A DNA stretch of 64,000 bases from Insolitispirillum peregrinum. GTDB taxonomy: Bacteria > Pseudomonadota > Alphaproteobacteria > Rhodospirillales > Rhodospirillaceae. The translations under genes and the position numbers were made by a program. Shown one piece after another: positions 35,349 through 43,508 of the stretch. A model generated the notes under the pieces. The model was given only the letters and a program-made list of their open reading frames with translations, was not told where the DNA came from and ran no database searches. The stretch lies in NCBI RefSeq assembly GCF_042665255.1, contig NZ_JBHTCD010000003.1; one strand, given 5' to 3'. Position 1 is the first letter of the stretch; each line of letters opens with the position of its first letter.

Positions 35349-37435
35349 GCCCGGCTCCGCTGGCGGAACCATTGCCAGCCAATGAACAGTGCAGCCAGTG
35401 CAAAGCCGATTTCATCGGTGGCGGGCAGGGCGGCAACCAGTGACATGGCGGCAGCGGTCGCCCACAGCCGTTCCAGCCAGCTCAGGGGCCGGGTCAGATA
35501 GCCAATGGCCGCCGCTCCCCACAGGCCAATCGACAGGATGGCCTTGATCACCACATAGGCGACAGCGGCCGGATAGCCGATGTCCTGCGCCAATGGCCCG
35601 CCATCCTGCAACATCAGGGCCGGGGTATAGACCGCCATGAACGGCACCACAAAGCCCGCCACCGCGATCCGCAAGCAGTTCATGCCAATCCGCAAGCCCG
35701 AGGCGCGGGCAATCGGCGATGCCGCAAAGGCTGCCAGCGCAACCGGCGGTGTCAGGTCGGCCATGATGCCGAAATAGAACACGAACATGTGGCTGACGAT
35801 CAGCGGTACGCCGAGGTTTTCCAGCGCCGGCCCCACCAGCGACGAGGTGATGATGTAGTTGGGAATGGTCGGAATCCCCATCCCCAGCACCAGACAGGCG
35901 ACCATGGTCATCACCAGTGACAGGAACAGGCTGTCGGCACCGACTTCGACGATCACGCGGGTGAAGTTGGTGGCGGCCCCGGTCAGGGTCATGGTGCCGA
36001 TGATCACCCCGACCAGCGCGCAGGCGACGGCCACCGGCAAGGCATTGCGGGCGCCTTCGGCCATCGCTTCGGCCATGGCGGTCAGGGTTTCCCGTCCACC
36101 CTTGATCACCATCAGCGCGACGACCATCACGGCGATCAGGCTGAAGATGGCGGTGATGCCAAAGGTCTGGTGGCCGAGGGAGGCAAGGACGCCAATCACC
36201 AGCCAGAAGGCGATGCGCAGCACCAGCGGGCCAATGCCCTGACCAAGACGCCGCCCGGCGATCAGGATGGCGGTGAAGGCAAGCCCGGCCGTTCCGGCAA
36301 ACAGCGGCGTATAGCCGGAAAACAGCAGGGTAATCAGCACCAGCAACGGCAAGGCAAGCGGCCAGCCTTTACGCAAGGCATTGCGCACGCTGGGCAATTC
36401 GCTTTTGGGGACGCCTTTCAGCCCCAGTCGGCCCGCTTCCAGATGCACCATCCAGAAGGCTGTGCCGAAATACAGCAGGGCCGGGATCAGGGCGGCCTGA
36501 ATGATCTCGGTATAGGCGACGTTCAGGGTCTCGGCCATGATGAACGCCACCGCGCCCATCACCGGCGGCATGATCTGCCCGCCCATCGAGGCGGTGGCTT
36601 CGACCGCCCCGGCAAAGGCTGGCTTGAACCCCATGCGGATCATCAGGGGAATGGTGAACTGGCCGGTGGTGACCACATTGGCGACCCCCGAGCCGTTGAC
36701 TGTCCCCATCATCGCCGACGAAACCACCGCCACCTTGGCCGGGCCGCCCTGACTGCCACCAACCGAGCCGATGGCAACATCGGTAAACAGCGTGATGATG
36801 CCCGCCCGTTCAAGAAAGGCACCAAAGACGATGAACAGGAAGATATACGAGGCAGACACATAGGTCGGGATGCCAAAGATGCCTTCGGTTCCCAGGAACA
36901 ACTGGTCCACCACCTGATCAAAGTCATAGCCCCGGTGATTGAGCGGTGACGGCAGGTATTGCCCGAACAGGGCATAGGCGAGAAAAACGGCGCAAATGGA
37001 GGGCAAGGCCCAGCCCATCATCCGGCGGGCGGCCTCGAACACCAGTGCGACCATCAGGCAGCCGACGATGATGTCTGTTTCGGTCGGCATCCCCGACCGC
37101 ATGATCAGATCCGGTTCAAAGATCCAGTGGTAAAACGCCAGAGCAAAGCCCAGCAAGCCGAGGAACCAGTCCCAGGCAGCCCGCAGGCCAGTCTTGCGAA
37201 AGGTGCGGGCAGTCAGGATGAAGGTCAGCAGCAGGACGAATCCGACGTGCATCGAGCGCATGACGATCGACGGCAGGGGGGAATAGGCCGCCATGGCGAT
37301 TTGCCAGGCGGAAAAGGTAATGGCCAGACAAAAGATCAGTTTGCCGACCAGCGAAACCCGCTCACCGAGGGTGATATGCCCGCCCTCGCCATCGTTGAAC
37401 GGCTCGGGGGCGGCGGCAGAAGAGGGAGTGGACAT
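35345..37435 (-). CDS. TRAP transporter fused permease (4TM-12TM), TAXI type
   Basis: 696 residues with ~16-18 membrane segments. TRAP transporters of the TAXI class carry the small (DctQ-like) and large (DctM-like) membrane subunits fused, as here. Typical large-subunit text includes GSVGGSQGGPAKVAVVSSAM, MGTVNGSGVANVVTTGQFTI and MVACLVLGMGIPTIPNYI. They import organic acids or amino acids with Na+ or H+ coupling and a periplasmic binding protein. The genes lie in the order binding protein, permease, DUF1850. Confidence 0.95.
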   Translation of the reverse strand: MSTPSSAAAPEPFNDGEGGHITLGERVSLVGKLIFCLAITFSAWQIAMAAYSPLPSIVMRSMHVGFVLLLTFILTARTFRKTGLRAAWDWFLGLLGFALAFYHWIFEPDLIMRSGMPTETDIIVGCLMVALVFEAARRMMGWALPSICAVFLAYALFGQYLPSPLNHRGYDFDQVVDQLFLGTEGIFGIPTYVSASYIFLFIVFGAFLERAGIITLFTDVAIGSVGGSQGGPAKVAVVSSAMMGTVNGSGVANVVTTGQFTIPLMIRMGFKPAFAGAVEATASMGGQIMPPVMGAVAFIMAETLNVAYTEIIQAALIPALLYFGTAFWMVHLEAGRLGLKGVPKSELPSVRNALRKGWPLALPLLVLITLLFSGYTPLFAGTAGLAFTAILIAGRRLGQGIGPLVLRIAFWLVIGVLASLGHQTFGITAIFSLIAVMVVALMVIKGGRETLTAMAEAMAEGARNALPVAVACALVGVIIGTMTLTGAATNFTRVIVEVGADSLFLSLVMTMVACLVLGMGIPTIPNYIITSSLVGPALENLGVPLIVSHMFVFYFGIMADLTPPVALAAFAASPIARASGLRIGMNCLRIAVAGFVVPFMAVYTPALMLQDGGPLAQDIGYPAAVAYVVIKAILSIGLWGAAAIGYLTRPLSWLERLWATAAAMSLVAALPATDEIGFALAALFIGWQWFRQRSRA

Positions 37436-37491
37436 GCGTCAGAGGCTCCTGAGGCAGTGGAGGCCGGGAAAACCCGGCCTCGTGCATGGCG

Positions 37492-38442
37492 TTATTTCAG
37501 GATACCGGCTTCGCGATAGAACTTTTCCGCCCCCGGATGCAATGGCAGCGGCAGGCCAGAGGTTGCCTCCTGCAGGGTGATCCCCTGTGCAGCAGAATGG
37601 GCAGACAACAGGTCGGCCCGGTGGTCGAACATCGACCTGGTCATCTGATAGACCAGATCGTCGGGCAGGTCGGACCGGGTCACCAGAATGTTGCGGATGG
37701 CAACGGTCGGGACATCCTTGGTCACGCCGTCATAGGACCCGGCGGGGACGGTGGTCGGGATGAACACCGGGTCGTTGATGGCGGCAACGGTTTCCTTGGG
37801 AACTTCAACGATGGTGATGGCAGTGGTCGAGGCCAGATCGCGGATGGCCGACACCCCCAGACCCGCAGACAGCAAGGTGGCGTCAAGCTGGCGGTTCTTC
37901 ATCAATTCGACGCTTTCCCCGAACGACAGGTATTCGGTCTTGGCAAAATCCTTGTAGGACATGCCAGCGGCGGCAAAAATCTTGCGGGCGTTCAGCTCGG
38001 TCCCGGACTTGGGGGCACCGACCGAAATCCGCTTGCCCTTCAGGTCTGCCAGACTGGTGATGCCACTGTCGGCGCGGGCGACGATCTGGATGTAATTCGG
38101 ATAAATGGCGGCAATGGCCCGCAGCTTGTCGAGCTTTTGCGGAAAGCCTGCATCTTCTTCGGCATTCCAGGCCCCGGACACCGAATCCCCCAGCGCAAAG
38201 CCGACTTCCCCACGGCCCCGCTGCAACAGGTTCAGGTTTTCGACGCTGGCCTTGGTTGACTGGACGCTGGTGCGGACCTCGGGGACATGGTCGGCATAGA
38301 CCTTCGACAGTGCCACGCCCAGCGGATAATAAACGCCAGTCGAGCCGCCAGTCAGGACGGTGACAAAGGTTTCGGCCTTGGCGGGCAACCCGGCCAGACC
38401 AACGGCAGCCGCAGTCAAGGCGCCAAGAATGAGTTTCTTCAT
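37492..38442 (-). CDS. TAXI family TRAP solute-binding protein
   Basis: 316 residues with a signal peptide (KKLILGALTAAAVGLAGLPAKA). The TAXI family is recognised by VLTGGSTGVYYPLGVALSKVY near the N-terminus, QSTKASVENLNLL, and ISVGAPKSGTELNAR. It captures the substrate in the periplasm for the fused TRAP permease 56 bp downstream. The substrate is unknown; characterised TAXI proteins bind glutamate/glutamine or dicarboxylates. Confidence 0.95.
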   Translation of the reverse strand: MKKLILGALTAAAVGLAGLPAKAETFVTVLTGGSTGVYYPLGVALSKVYADHVPEVRTSVQSTKASVENLNLLQRGRGEVGFALGDSVSGAWNAEEDAGFPQKLDKLRAIAAIYPNYIQIVARADSGITSLADLKGKRISVGAPKSGTELNARKIFAAAGMSYKDFAKTEYLSFGESVELMKNRQLDATLLSAGLGVSAIRDLASTTAITIVEVPKETVAAINDPVFIPTTVPAGSYDGVTKDVPTVAIRNILVTRSDLPDDLVYQMTRSMFDHRADLLSAHSAAQGITLQEATSGLPLPLHPGAEKFYREAGILK

Positions 38443-38784
38443 GGGTGTTATCCTCCTGATCGGGTGTGTTTTTTATGGGGTACCCTGTTCTGGTCAGGGT
38501 CCGGTATGTTTTGTTTTCATCAACAGGGCACAAACAGCAGGGCGCGATGCCGGTTTGATATCTGCAACACCCTGATGCCACGCTGCAAAAGCGTTTTTAT
38601 CCAGCGTCAGGGAGTTCTTCCCTTCAGCTCTGCAAGGGTCTGACTGTGCCGGGTCGTTGCGGGCGAAACCAAGACAACATTGCTCTGCAAGCCATAGTAA
38701 AATGCTATGGATATTTGTTTCATATGCAATGAAAATACCCGGCCACCCCCCCTGAAATAACCTGATTTGGGGGGGGCGTGTCTT
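38443..38784. other. Non-coding region upstream of the TRAP-TAXI operon
   Basis: About 340 bp between the binding-protein start and repeat copy R5. It presumably contains the operon promoter. I see no gene, hairpin terminator or recognisable operator in it. Confidence 0.5.
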
Positions 38785-39125
38785 GGAACAGCGTGCGTTA
38801 AACCGGACGCCACAGTACACGACAGTTGGCAAGAAAGGCAGGCTGCCGCCTGGGACCGCTCGGGGCCTGAGGCCCCGAACCCCCGTTTTTTCTTTGAATA
38901 TCAAATCAATGGGGTCCGGGGCCTAAAGGCCCGGGCGAGGTTTGGAGCAGCGCTCCATGATCTTTTGTTTTGTGTCGTGTACCATGACCGGACGCAGGCA
39001 CGCTGCTCTAAGCTTTTGTTCTGTCGCATTGTGCGCAAACCGGTTCCCACTTTTCGCACAATGCAGGTTTTTCCATGTCGCATTGTTATTGCGAAAACCG
39101 GTTTCCACTTTTCGCACAATGCTCT
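38785..39125 (-). repeat. Mosaic repeat copy R5 (reverse, gamma plus two alpha units)
   Basis: In reverse orientation: far half of beta (AACAGCGTGCGTTAAACC), gamma (38811-38986), near half of beta, then two alpha palindromes (39028-39064 and 39078-39122). It ends in GCTCT at 39121-39125, inside the amidohydrolase stop codon. The 9-bp sequence ACCGGACGC flanks gamma exactly (38802-38810 and 38987-38995). Confidence 0.85.
38811..38986 (-). mobile_element. Gamma MITE-like element, copy in R5
   Basis: 176 bp with CACAGTACACGACAG at the left end and TGTCGTGTACCATG at the right. It is flanked by a perfect 9-bp direct repeat, ACCGGACGC, which is the beta target sequence. Internal hairpins match the other gamma copies. 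Confidence 0.78.
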
Positions 39126-40173
39126 AGCCGAACGTTTCCCCAAACAGCAGGCGCCAGGCATTGCCATAGGCCACCTGCTGGCGAACGCCGTCGGGCAGCT
39201 CGGCGAGGAAGTGGCGCAGGTGGCCATCATGGGTGTCGATCTTGTCCAGACGATCCTGCCCCAGATCCAGCGCCGCAACAAAGCGGCTGGGGTGAGCGGC
39301 GATCACATCGCGCCACTCGCTTTTCAGGCTGCCATCGTCGTTCCAGACCCGCGCCTGCCGTTGTCCGCTGACCGGATAGACCGATTTGGCTGACCCAAAG
39401 GCGGTATCGAAATACAGGTTGGGAAAGCGGGTGAGCAGGTCGTTGACATAGGCGGGGGAATAGCGGCTGGCTCGCTCGATATAGCGGATTTGCGCCAGAT
39501 GGCACCAGATCACCGTTGCTTTCGGATAGCGGGCCAGCATCTGCTCCAGAGCGGGCAACAGGGCGTCCTCGATTTCGTAGTGAATCTGAAAGGCCAGCCC
39601 GGTTTTCTCGCTGAGGGCAAACAGGCTGTTTCCCAGCGGGCCATCCAGCGCAATGGCGCTGTCACGGTCTTCATCGCCGCGCCTGGCCTGCCGGGGCGAG
39701 GGGTAATGGCGGAATTCGTATTCGCCAAACATCAAAATGTCATGGCGCTCTGCCGCTGCCTGCTGGGCGGCCAGAAACGGCGCTGTCTGATCGGTGGTGG
39801 CCGGTTCCTGTCCGCCATTGCCAACCGGGATGAAATGCTGCGGGAACTCCTGTACCAGCCGGGCGGCCAGCGGGTCATACAGCTCGGGCTGGGCCAGCAT
39901 CTGTGGGTTGGGGTCTGCCGACAGGGCCATCATGCCGATCTTCAGCCGGTCCATGGCGGCGGCAACGGCGGCGGCATCAACCTGCCGGGAGTTGCACGAG
40001 CTTTCGAGGTCAATATAGGGCAAGGCCCCGTCCGCCAACAGCCCCTTGAGGCGGCGGGCGTAGCCATCCTTCAGCGTTTGGCGTGCTGATGCCTCCATGG
40101 CGTGGACGGGCGGCGTGCGCAGCAGGGGAACGGCAGCCAGTCCGGCAAGCAACTGGCGTCTGCTGATGGTCAT
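39124..40173 (-). CDS. Tat-exported amidohydrolase-like protein
   Basis: 349 residues from the ATG at 40173 (AGGAG upstream); a start at 40236 is possible. The N-terminus SRRQLLAGLAAVPLL is a twin-arginine signal. The body looks like an amidohydrolase-2-type TIM barrel: LPYIDLESSCNSR, FIPVGNGG, FQIHYE, ATVIWCHLAQIRY, NLYFDTAFGS, and AALDLGQDR. Some metal-ligand His of classic family members appear replaced, so enzymatic activity is uncertain. The stop TAG takes its last two bases from repeat copy R5. It is downstream of trxC, 84 bp away. Confidence 0.75.
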   Translation of the reverse strand: MTISRRQLLAGLAAVPLLRTPPVHAMEASARQTLKDGYARRLKGLLADGALPYIDLESSCNSRQVDAAAVAAAMDRLKIGMMALSADPNPQMLAQPELYDPLAARLVQEFPQHFIPVGNGGQEPATTDQTAPFLAAQQAAAERHDILMFGEYEFRHYPSPRQARRGDEDRDSAIALDGPLGNSLFALSEKTGLAFQIHYEIEDALLPALEQMLARYPKATVIWCHLAQIRYIERASRYSPAYVNDLLTRFPNLYFDTAFGSAKSVYPVSGQRQARVWNDDGSLKSEWRDVIAAHPSRFVAALDLGQDRLDKIDTHDGHLRHFLAELPDGVRQQVAYGNAWRLLFGETFG

Positions 40174-40257
40174 GGGAGAGGCTCCTGCACACAGGGTGGT
40201 TGCCCCACGATGCAGAGCCATTCCGGGTATGGTCAAGGGGGAAGCGGATGAGACGCT

Positions 40258-40689
40258 CTAAATTCCGTCCACATGCTGCCGCAGCCAGTCGAGCAGCGCG
40301 GGTAACGGCATGGCTCCGCTGACACGGGTGACTTCCTGACCCCGCTGCATCAGCACCAGCGTCGGGATCGAGCGGATGTTGAACCGGCTGGTCAGTGCCT
40401 GTTCCGCCTCGGTATCAACCTTGGCGATGCGCAGGTGGGGTTCCAGACGGCTGGCCGCCTGATCGAGTACCGGCGCCATCGCCCGGCACGGGCCGCACCA
40501 CGCCGCCCAGAAATCCACCAGCACCGGCAGGTCTGATTTTTCCCAGTGGGCGGCGGCTGTGGCGGCGGTCAGGGCAACCGGTGTGCCGGTAAACAGGGCC
40601 GAACCGCACTTGCCACATTTTCCCTGACGGGGGTCACGGTCAGGCGGCGTGCGGTTCAGTCCGGCACAGTGGGGACAGGCAACGATCAT
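40258..40689 (-). CDS. trxC: Thioredoxin 2 with N-terminal zinc ribbon
   Basis: 143 residues. The N-terminal ~30 residues hold two CXXC pairs (CPHC and CGKC) forming the zinc site of thioredoxin 2, and the thioredoxin fold follows with active site FWAAWCGPCRAMAP and the cis-Pro in SIPTLVLMQRG. It reduces disulfides in the cytoplasm and is linked with oxidative-stress responses. Only one base separates its ATG from the rpoH stop, so it is translated from the rpoH message. Confidence 0.95.
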   Translation of the reverse strand: MIVACPHCAGLNRTPPDRDPRQGKCGKCGSALFTGTPVALTAATAAAHWEKSDLPVLVDFWAAWCGPCRAMAPVLDQAASRLEPHLRIAKVDTEAEQALTSRFNIRSIPTLVLMQRGQEVTRVSGAMPLPALLDWLRQHVDGI

Positions 40690-40690
40690 G

Positions 40691-41704
40691 TCAGGCGGCC
40701 CTGGCCGGGCGGTGCTGCCACTGGCTGCTGACCAGTTCGGCCTGTTGCTGTTCTTCTTCCACCAGCGAGCGCAGGCGGGCTTCCAGCTTTTGCATGGCGC
40801 GGGCTTCGATCTGACGGACGCGCTCCCGCGACAGGCTGTAGTGCTCGCCCAGCGATTCCAGCGTCACCGGATCGTCAATCAGGCGGCGCTGGGTGATGAT
40901 GTAGCGTTCGCGCTCGTTCAGGGCTTCCAGCGCCAGCCGCACCAGTCGCTGCGAGCGGTTGCTTTCCTGCCGGGCCGACAGAACGTCTTCCTGCGTCGGC
41001 GCATCATCAACCAGCAGATCGACGCGTTCAGCATCGCCATCTTCGCCGACCGGGCTGTTCAGAGAGCCATCACGGGCCATCAGGCGGCCATTCATCGCGT
41101 GAACGTCTTCCTTGCGCACCGCCAGCGTGGTGGCAATCTGCTGGGCGTGTTCGTCGGACAGGGTCGATTCGTCATAGGCTCCCAGTTGGGCCTTCAGCTT
41201 GCGCAGGTTATAGAAAATGCGCTTTTGCGTCGAAACGGTGCCGATCTTGACCAGCGACCAGGCGTTCAGGATGTATTCGTTGACCGAGGCCTTGATCCAC
41301 CACATGGCATAGGTGGCCAGACGGAAGCCCTTTTCCGGCTCGAACTTGTTCACCGCCTTGATCAGACCGACGTTGCCCTCGGCAATCAGGTCGGCCAGCG
41401 GCAGCCCGTAGCGGCGGTAGTGCATGGCAATCTTGACCACCAGACGCAGGTGGCTGGTGATCAGGCGATGGGCGGCCGCCTGATCCTGAGTGGCGGAAAC
41501 CTGTCGGGTCAGGAACTGTTCTTCTTCCAGCGTCAGCAGCGGAATCCGCTTGATCTTTTGCAGATACGCCCGCAGGCCATCTTCCGGCATCGGCAGGGCC
41601 ATCGACTCGCCTTCGGCAGCGCGAGCAGTGCGGGTGACCGGGGCCACCGGAGCAACCAGTGTGGCAGGGACGGCTGACGGGATGATGGGCGCGTGAAAGG
41701 TCAT
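40691..41704 (-). CDS. rpoH: RNA polymerase heat-shock sigma factor RpoH
   Basis: 337 residues from the ATG at 41704 with GGGGAG upstream. Region 2 (SHLRLVVKIAMHYRRYGLPL, LIAEGNVGLIKAVNKFEPEKG) and region 4 (TLESLGEHYSLSRERVRQIEAR) are clear. The QKRIFYNLRKLK segment is the RpoH box that sets sigma-32 apart from RpoD. The N-terminal ~45 residues are Ala/Pro-rich and longer than usual. Alphaproteobacteria often have more than one RpoH; which this is cannot be told. Nearby hsp20 and groEL fit its regulon. Confidence 0.94.
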   Translation of the reverse strand: MTFHAPIIPSAVPATLVAPVAPVTRTARAAEGESMALPMPEDGLRAYLQKIKRIPLLTLEEEQFLTRQVSATQDQAAAHRLITSHLRLVVKIAMHYRRYGLPLADLIAEGNVGLIKAVNKFEPEKGFRLATYAMWWIKASVNEYILNAWSLVKIGTVSTQKRIFYNLRKLKAQLGAYDESTLSDEHAQQIATTLAVRKEDVHAMNGRLMARDGSLNSPVGEDGDAERVDLLVDDAPTQEDVLSARQESNRSQRLVRLALEALNERERYIITQRRLIDDPVTLESLGEHYSLSRERVRQIEARAMQKLEARLRSLVEEEQQQAELVSSQWQHRPARAA

Positions 41705-41804
41705 GGTGGACTCCCCTGGGAAAACGATGCGAGCGGGCAAGTACAAAAGCTGCGGGCGGCTCTGGAAAGATATGGAGACGCCGCCCGCAGGACGGGGGAA
41801 GGGG

Positions 41805-42329
41805 TTACGCCGCGTGCGGCAGGGACGGATCAGGCAACGCTGACGGGTCGCTGCTCCCCTGCGGCATCATCGGTGCAGTCGGGCGGCCGGTGGTGATGTC
41901 GATCCGGCGCGGCTTGGCCTGTTCGGGGACTTCGCGCTTCAGGGCAACGGTCAGCAGGCCATCGCGCAGGGTGGCACTGGTCACCGTCACCGTGTCGGCA
42001 AGCTGGAAGCGGCGCACGAAATCCCGCAGGGCAATGCCCCGATGCAGCAGGCGAGCCGACTCCTGTCGGGTGTCCTGAGCCTTGTGACCGCTGACGGTCA
42101 GCAGGCCGGATTCGGCTTCGACGGTGATGTCTTCGGGAGCAAAACCGGCAACGGCCACGGTGATGCCATAGGCATCGCCGCCGTCTTCGGTCGGTCCCAG
42201 ATGTTCAATGTTATAGGGGGGATAGCTGTTGTTCGGCTCGGCCAGACGGCTGGCGGTTTCGGCCAGGCGGGCCAGGCGGTCAAAGCCAACGCCAGAGCGG
42301 AACAACGGGGCGAGATCAAAAGCGTTCAT
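41805..42329 (-). CDS. Small heat-shock protein, Hsp20/IbpA type
   Basis: 174 residues from MNAFDLAPLFRSGVGFDRL at 42329 with an AGGAGG site; the open frame upstream to 42677 is not family-like. The alpha-crystallin domain is marked by PPYNIEHLGPTEDGGDAYG, ITVAVAGFAPEDI and GIALRDFVRRFQLAD. Such proteins hold unfolded proteins for refolding by DnaK and GroEL. The C-terminus is Pro/Ser-rich and lacks an obvious IXI motif. It is 100 bp upstream of rpoH on the same strand. Confidence 0.92.
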   Translation of the reverse strand: MNAFDLAPLFRSGVGFDRLARLAETASRLAEPNNSYPPYNIEHLGPTEDGGDAYGITVAVAGFAPEDITVEAESGLLTVSGHKAQDTRQESARLLHRGIALRDFVRRFQLADTVTVTSATLRDGLLTVALKREVPEQAKPRRIDITTGRPTAPMMPQGSSDPSALPDPSLPHAA

Positions 42330-42833
42330 GACATCCTCCTGTGAGCGATGTGACGGCCTCTTGTGTCCTTGACACCAAGCGACCATGAAAAGCTGCAACC
42401 GGATGGCTTGCCGGGCTGTCCCGGCAGAAACGCATAAACCCGGCAGTCGGTCCTTTTGTGGCGCGGTGAGCGCAACAAGGGGCGAGCCGGGCTTGCGATT
42501 CGGGCAGGACGGGGTCCAGTGCGACCTAGGAGGCCGGAGATCGGCGGGCAGAATACCTGACCGTATCAATCTGTTATCGTTGGAAAAGCACTTCCCTTCG
42601 GGGACAGGGCCTTCGGAACGATCCGGGAACCTATGGCGCTTCTTCGCAAGCCACCATATACTTGCCGGATGAACCACGCTGACCCCATACGGGCGTCACT
42701 GGCGGTTCGGGCAATCGACGGACCCGCGTCTTTGCGGCGACCATCTAGGGACAATATAATTCGGTCCCTATCGATTGTCAAGCGTTACCCCAGCCCTCGG
42801 GTGCGACTTTGCTGCCGGGCACGAGAAAACCCC
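42330..42833. other. Non-coding region upstream of hsp20
   Basis: About 500 bp. The part next to hsp20 must hold its promoter, but I could not find a convincing RpoH-type -35/-10 pair. No gene is supported; the long open frame reading through it is an upstream extension of hsp20. Confidence 0.5.
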
Positions 42834-42981
42834 AAATGCGTCGTCGCGGGGGCTTATCGCCCCTGCTCGGGATTTGAGTCTATGCATTTAGCAAATGCGT
42901 CGTCGCGAGGGCTTATCGCCCCTGCTCGGGATTTGAGACTATGCATTTAGCAAATGCGTCGTCGCCCCTGCTCGGGATTTG
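42834..42981. repeat. 59-bp tandem repeat downstream of usg
   Basis: Units start at 42834, 42893 and 42952 (AAATGCGTCGTCGC each time); two are full and the third breaks off after GCTCGGGATTTG. Each unit holds CGTCGTCGC, a GGGCTTATCGCCC hairpin, TGCTCGGGATTTG, and TATGCATTTAGC. The first two blocks also occur near 25904-25940. It begins 6 bp past the usg stop. No spacers differ between units, so it is not a CRISPR array. Confidence 0.85.
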
Positions 42982-42986
42982 CCGGG

Positions 42987-43247
42987 TCAATGCAACACAA
43001 ACTCCTGATGCACAACCTTCATCTCGCTGCTGGTGATCAGCGACGCCGACATCACATGGACAGAATGCAGCGGCCCGTCCAGCTCGCGCTGCCAGAAGTC
43101 CAGAAAGCGCCTCAGGTGGGGGAAATCGGGGGCCAGATCGTAATCCTGCCAGATGTATTGCTGCAAAACGGCAGGGAAATCGGGCAGGTGGTAAAAGATC
43201 CGGGCGGTGGTCAGGCGATGGTTTTGCAGTTGCCGGACAAGTGACAT
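42987..43247 (-). CDS. usg: Usg family protein
   Basis: 86 residues from the ATG at 43247 with an AGGAGG site. The sequence matches the Usg family found in alphaproteobacteria: RLTTARIFYHLPDFPAVLQQ, YIWQDYDLAPDFPHLRRFLD, FWQRELDGPLHSVHV, and a short end VHQEFVLH. The name comes from a gene near trp genes in Caulobacter; function is unknown. It lies back to back with groEL, and the CIRCE operators fall between them. Confidence 0.88.
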   Translation of the reverse strand: MSLVRQLQNHRLTTARIFYHLPDFPAVLQQYIWQDYDLAPDFPHLRRFLDFWQRELDGPLHSVHVMSASLITSSEMKVVHQEFVLH

Positions 43248-43343
43248 GGCAGCCTCCTGTGGCGAAAAAAAACTCCGCGTCGTCCATGAGTCTGATTTTG
43301 TGACTCTGCGATGAAAGTTCAATATCTTTTTTAAAACAATACG

Positions 43344-43370
43344 TTGGCAGTCCTGTGCTGCGAGTGCTGC
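43344..43370. promoter_or_regulatory. Degenerate second CIRCE-like operator
   Basis: TTGGCAGTC (43344-43352), spacer of 9, GAGTGCTGC (43362-43370). Each arm matches the CIRCE consensus (TTAGCACTC-N9-GAGTGCTAA) at 7 of 9 positions and the spacer length is exact. It is 65 bp upstream of the better CIRCE. Confidence 0.5.
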
Positions 43371-43408
43371 CAAAATGGGCATGCCTGTATGTGTTGCACA
43401 GTTTGCTG

Positions 43409-43435
43409 TTGGCACTCTGGGGCAGGGAGTGCTAA
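43409..43435. promoter_or_regulatory. CIRCE operator of groEL
   Basis: TTGGCACTC, 9-bp spacer, GAGTGCTAA: one mismatch from the CIRCE consensus bound by the HrcA repressor. It lies 74 bp before the groEL start, in the expected promoter or leader position. The gene is therefore probably under HrcA control. Confidence 0.9.
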
Positions 43436-43508
43436 AACCATAGAAGATGTAAGGCTCCTGCGCCGCAGGCCTGTAACGTTTTCCGTCAGAAATCAAGGAT
43501 CAGTCCGA

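Noticed and set aside
42330..42677. N-terminal extension of hsp20 in the open frame
   Set aside because: The start at 42329 has an AGGAGG site and the protein then begins at the usual family position; the extension is not family-like.
43344..43508. N-terminal extension of groEL (Cys-rich, 55 codons)
   Set aside because: This stretch contains both CIRCE operators, and GroEL proteins begin at MAAKD as placed here.
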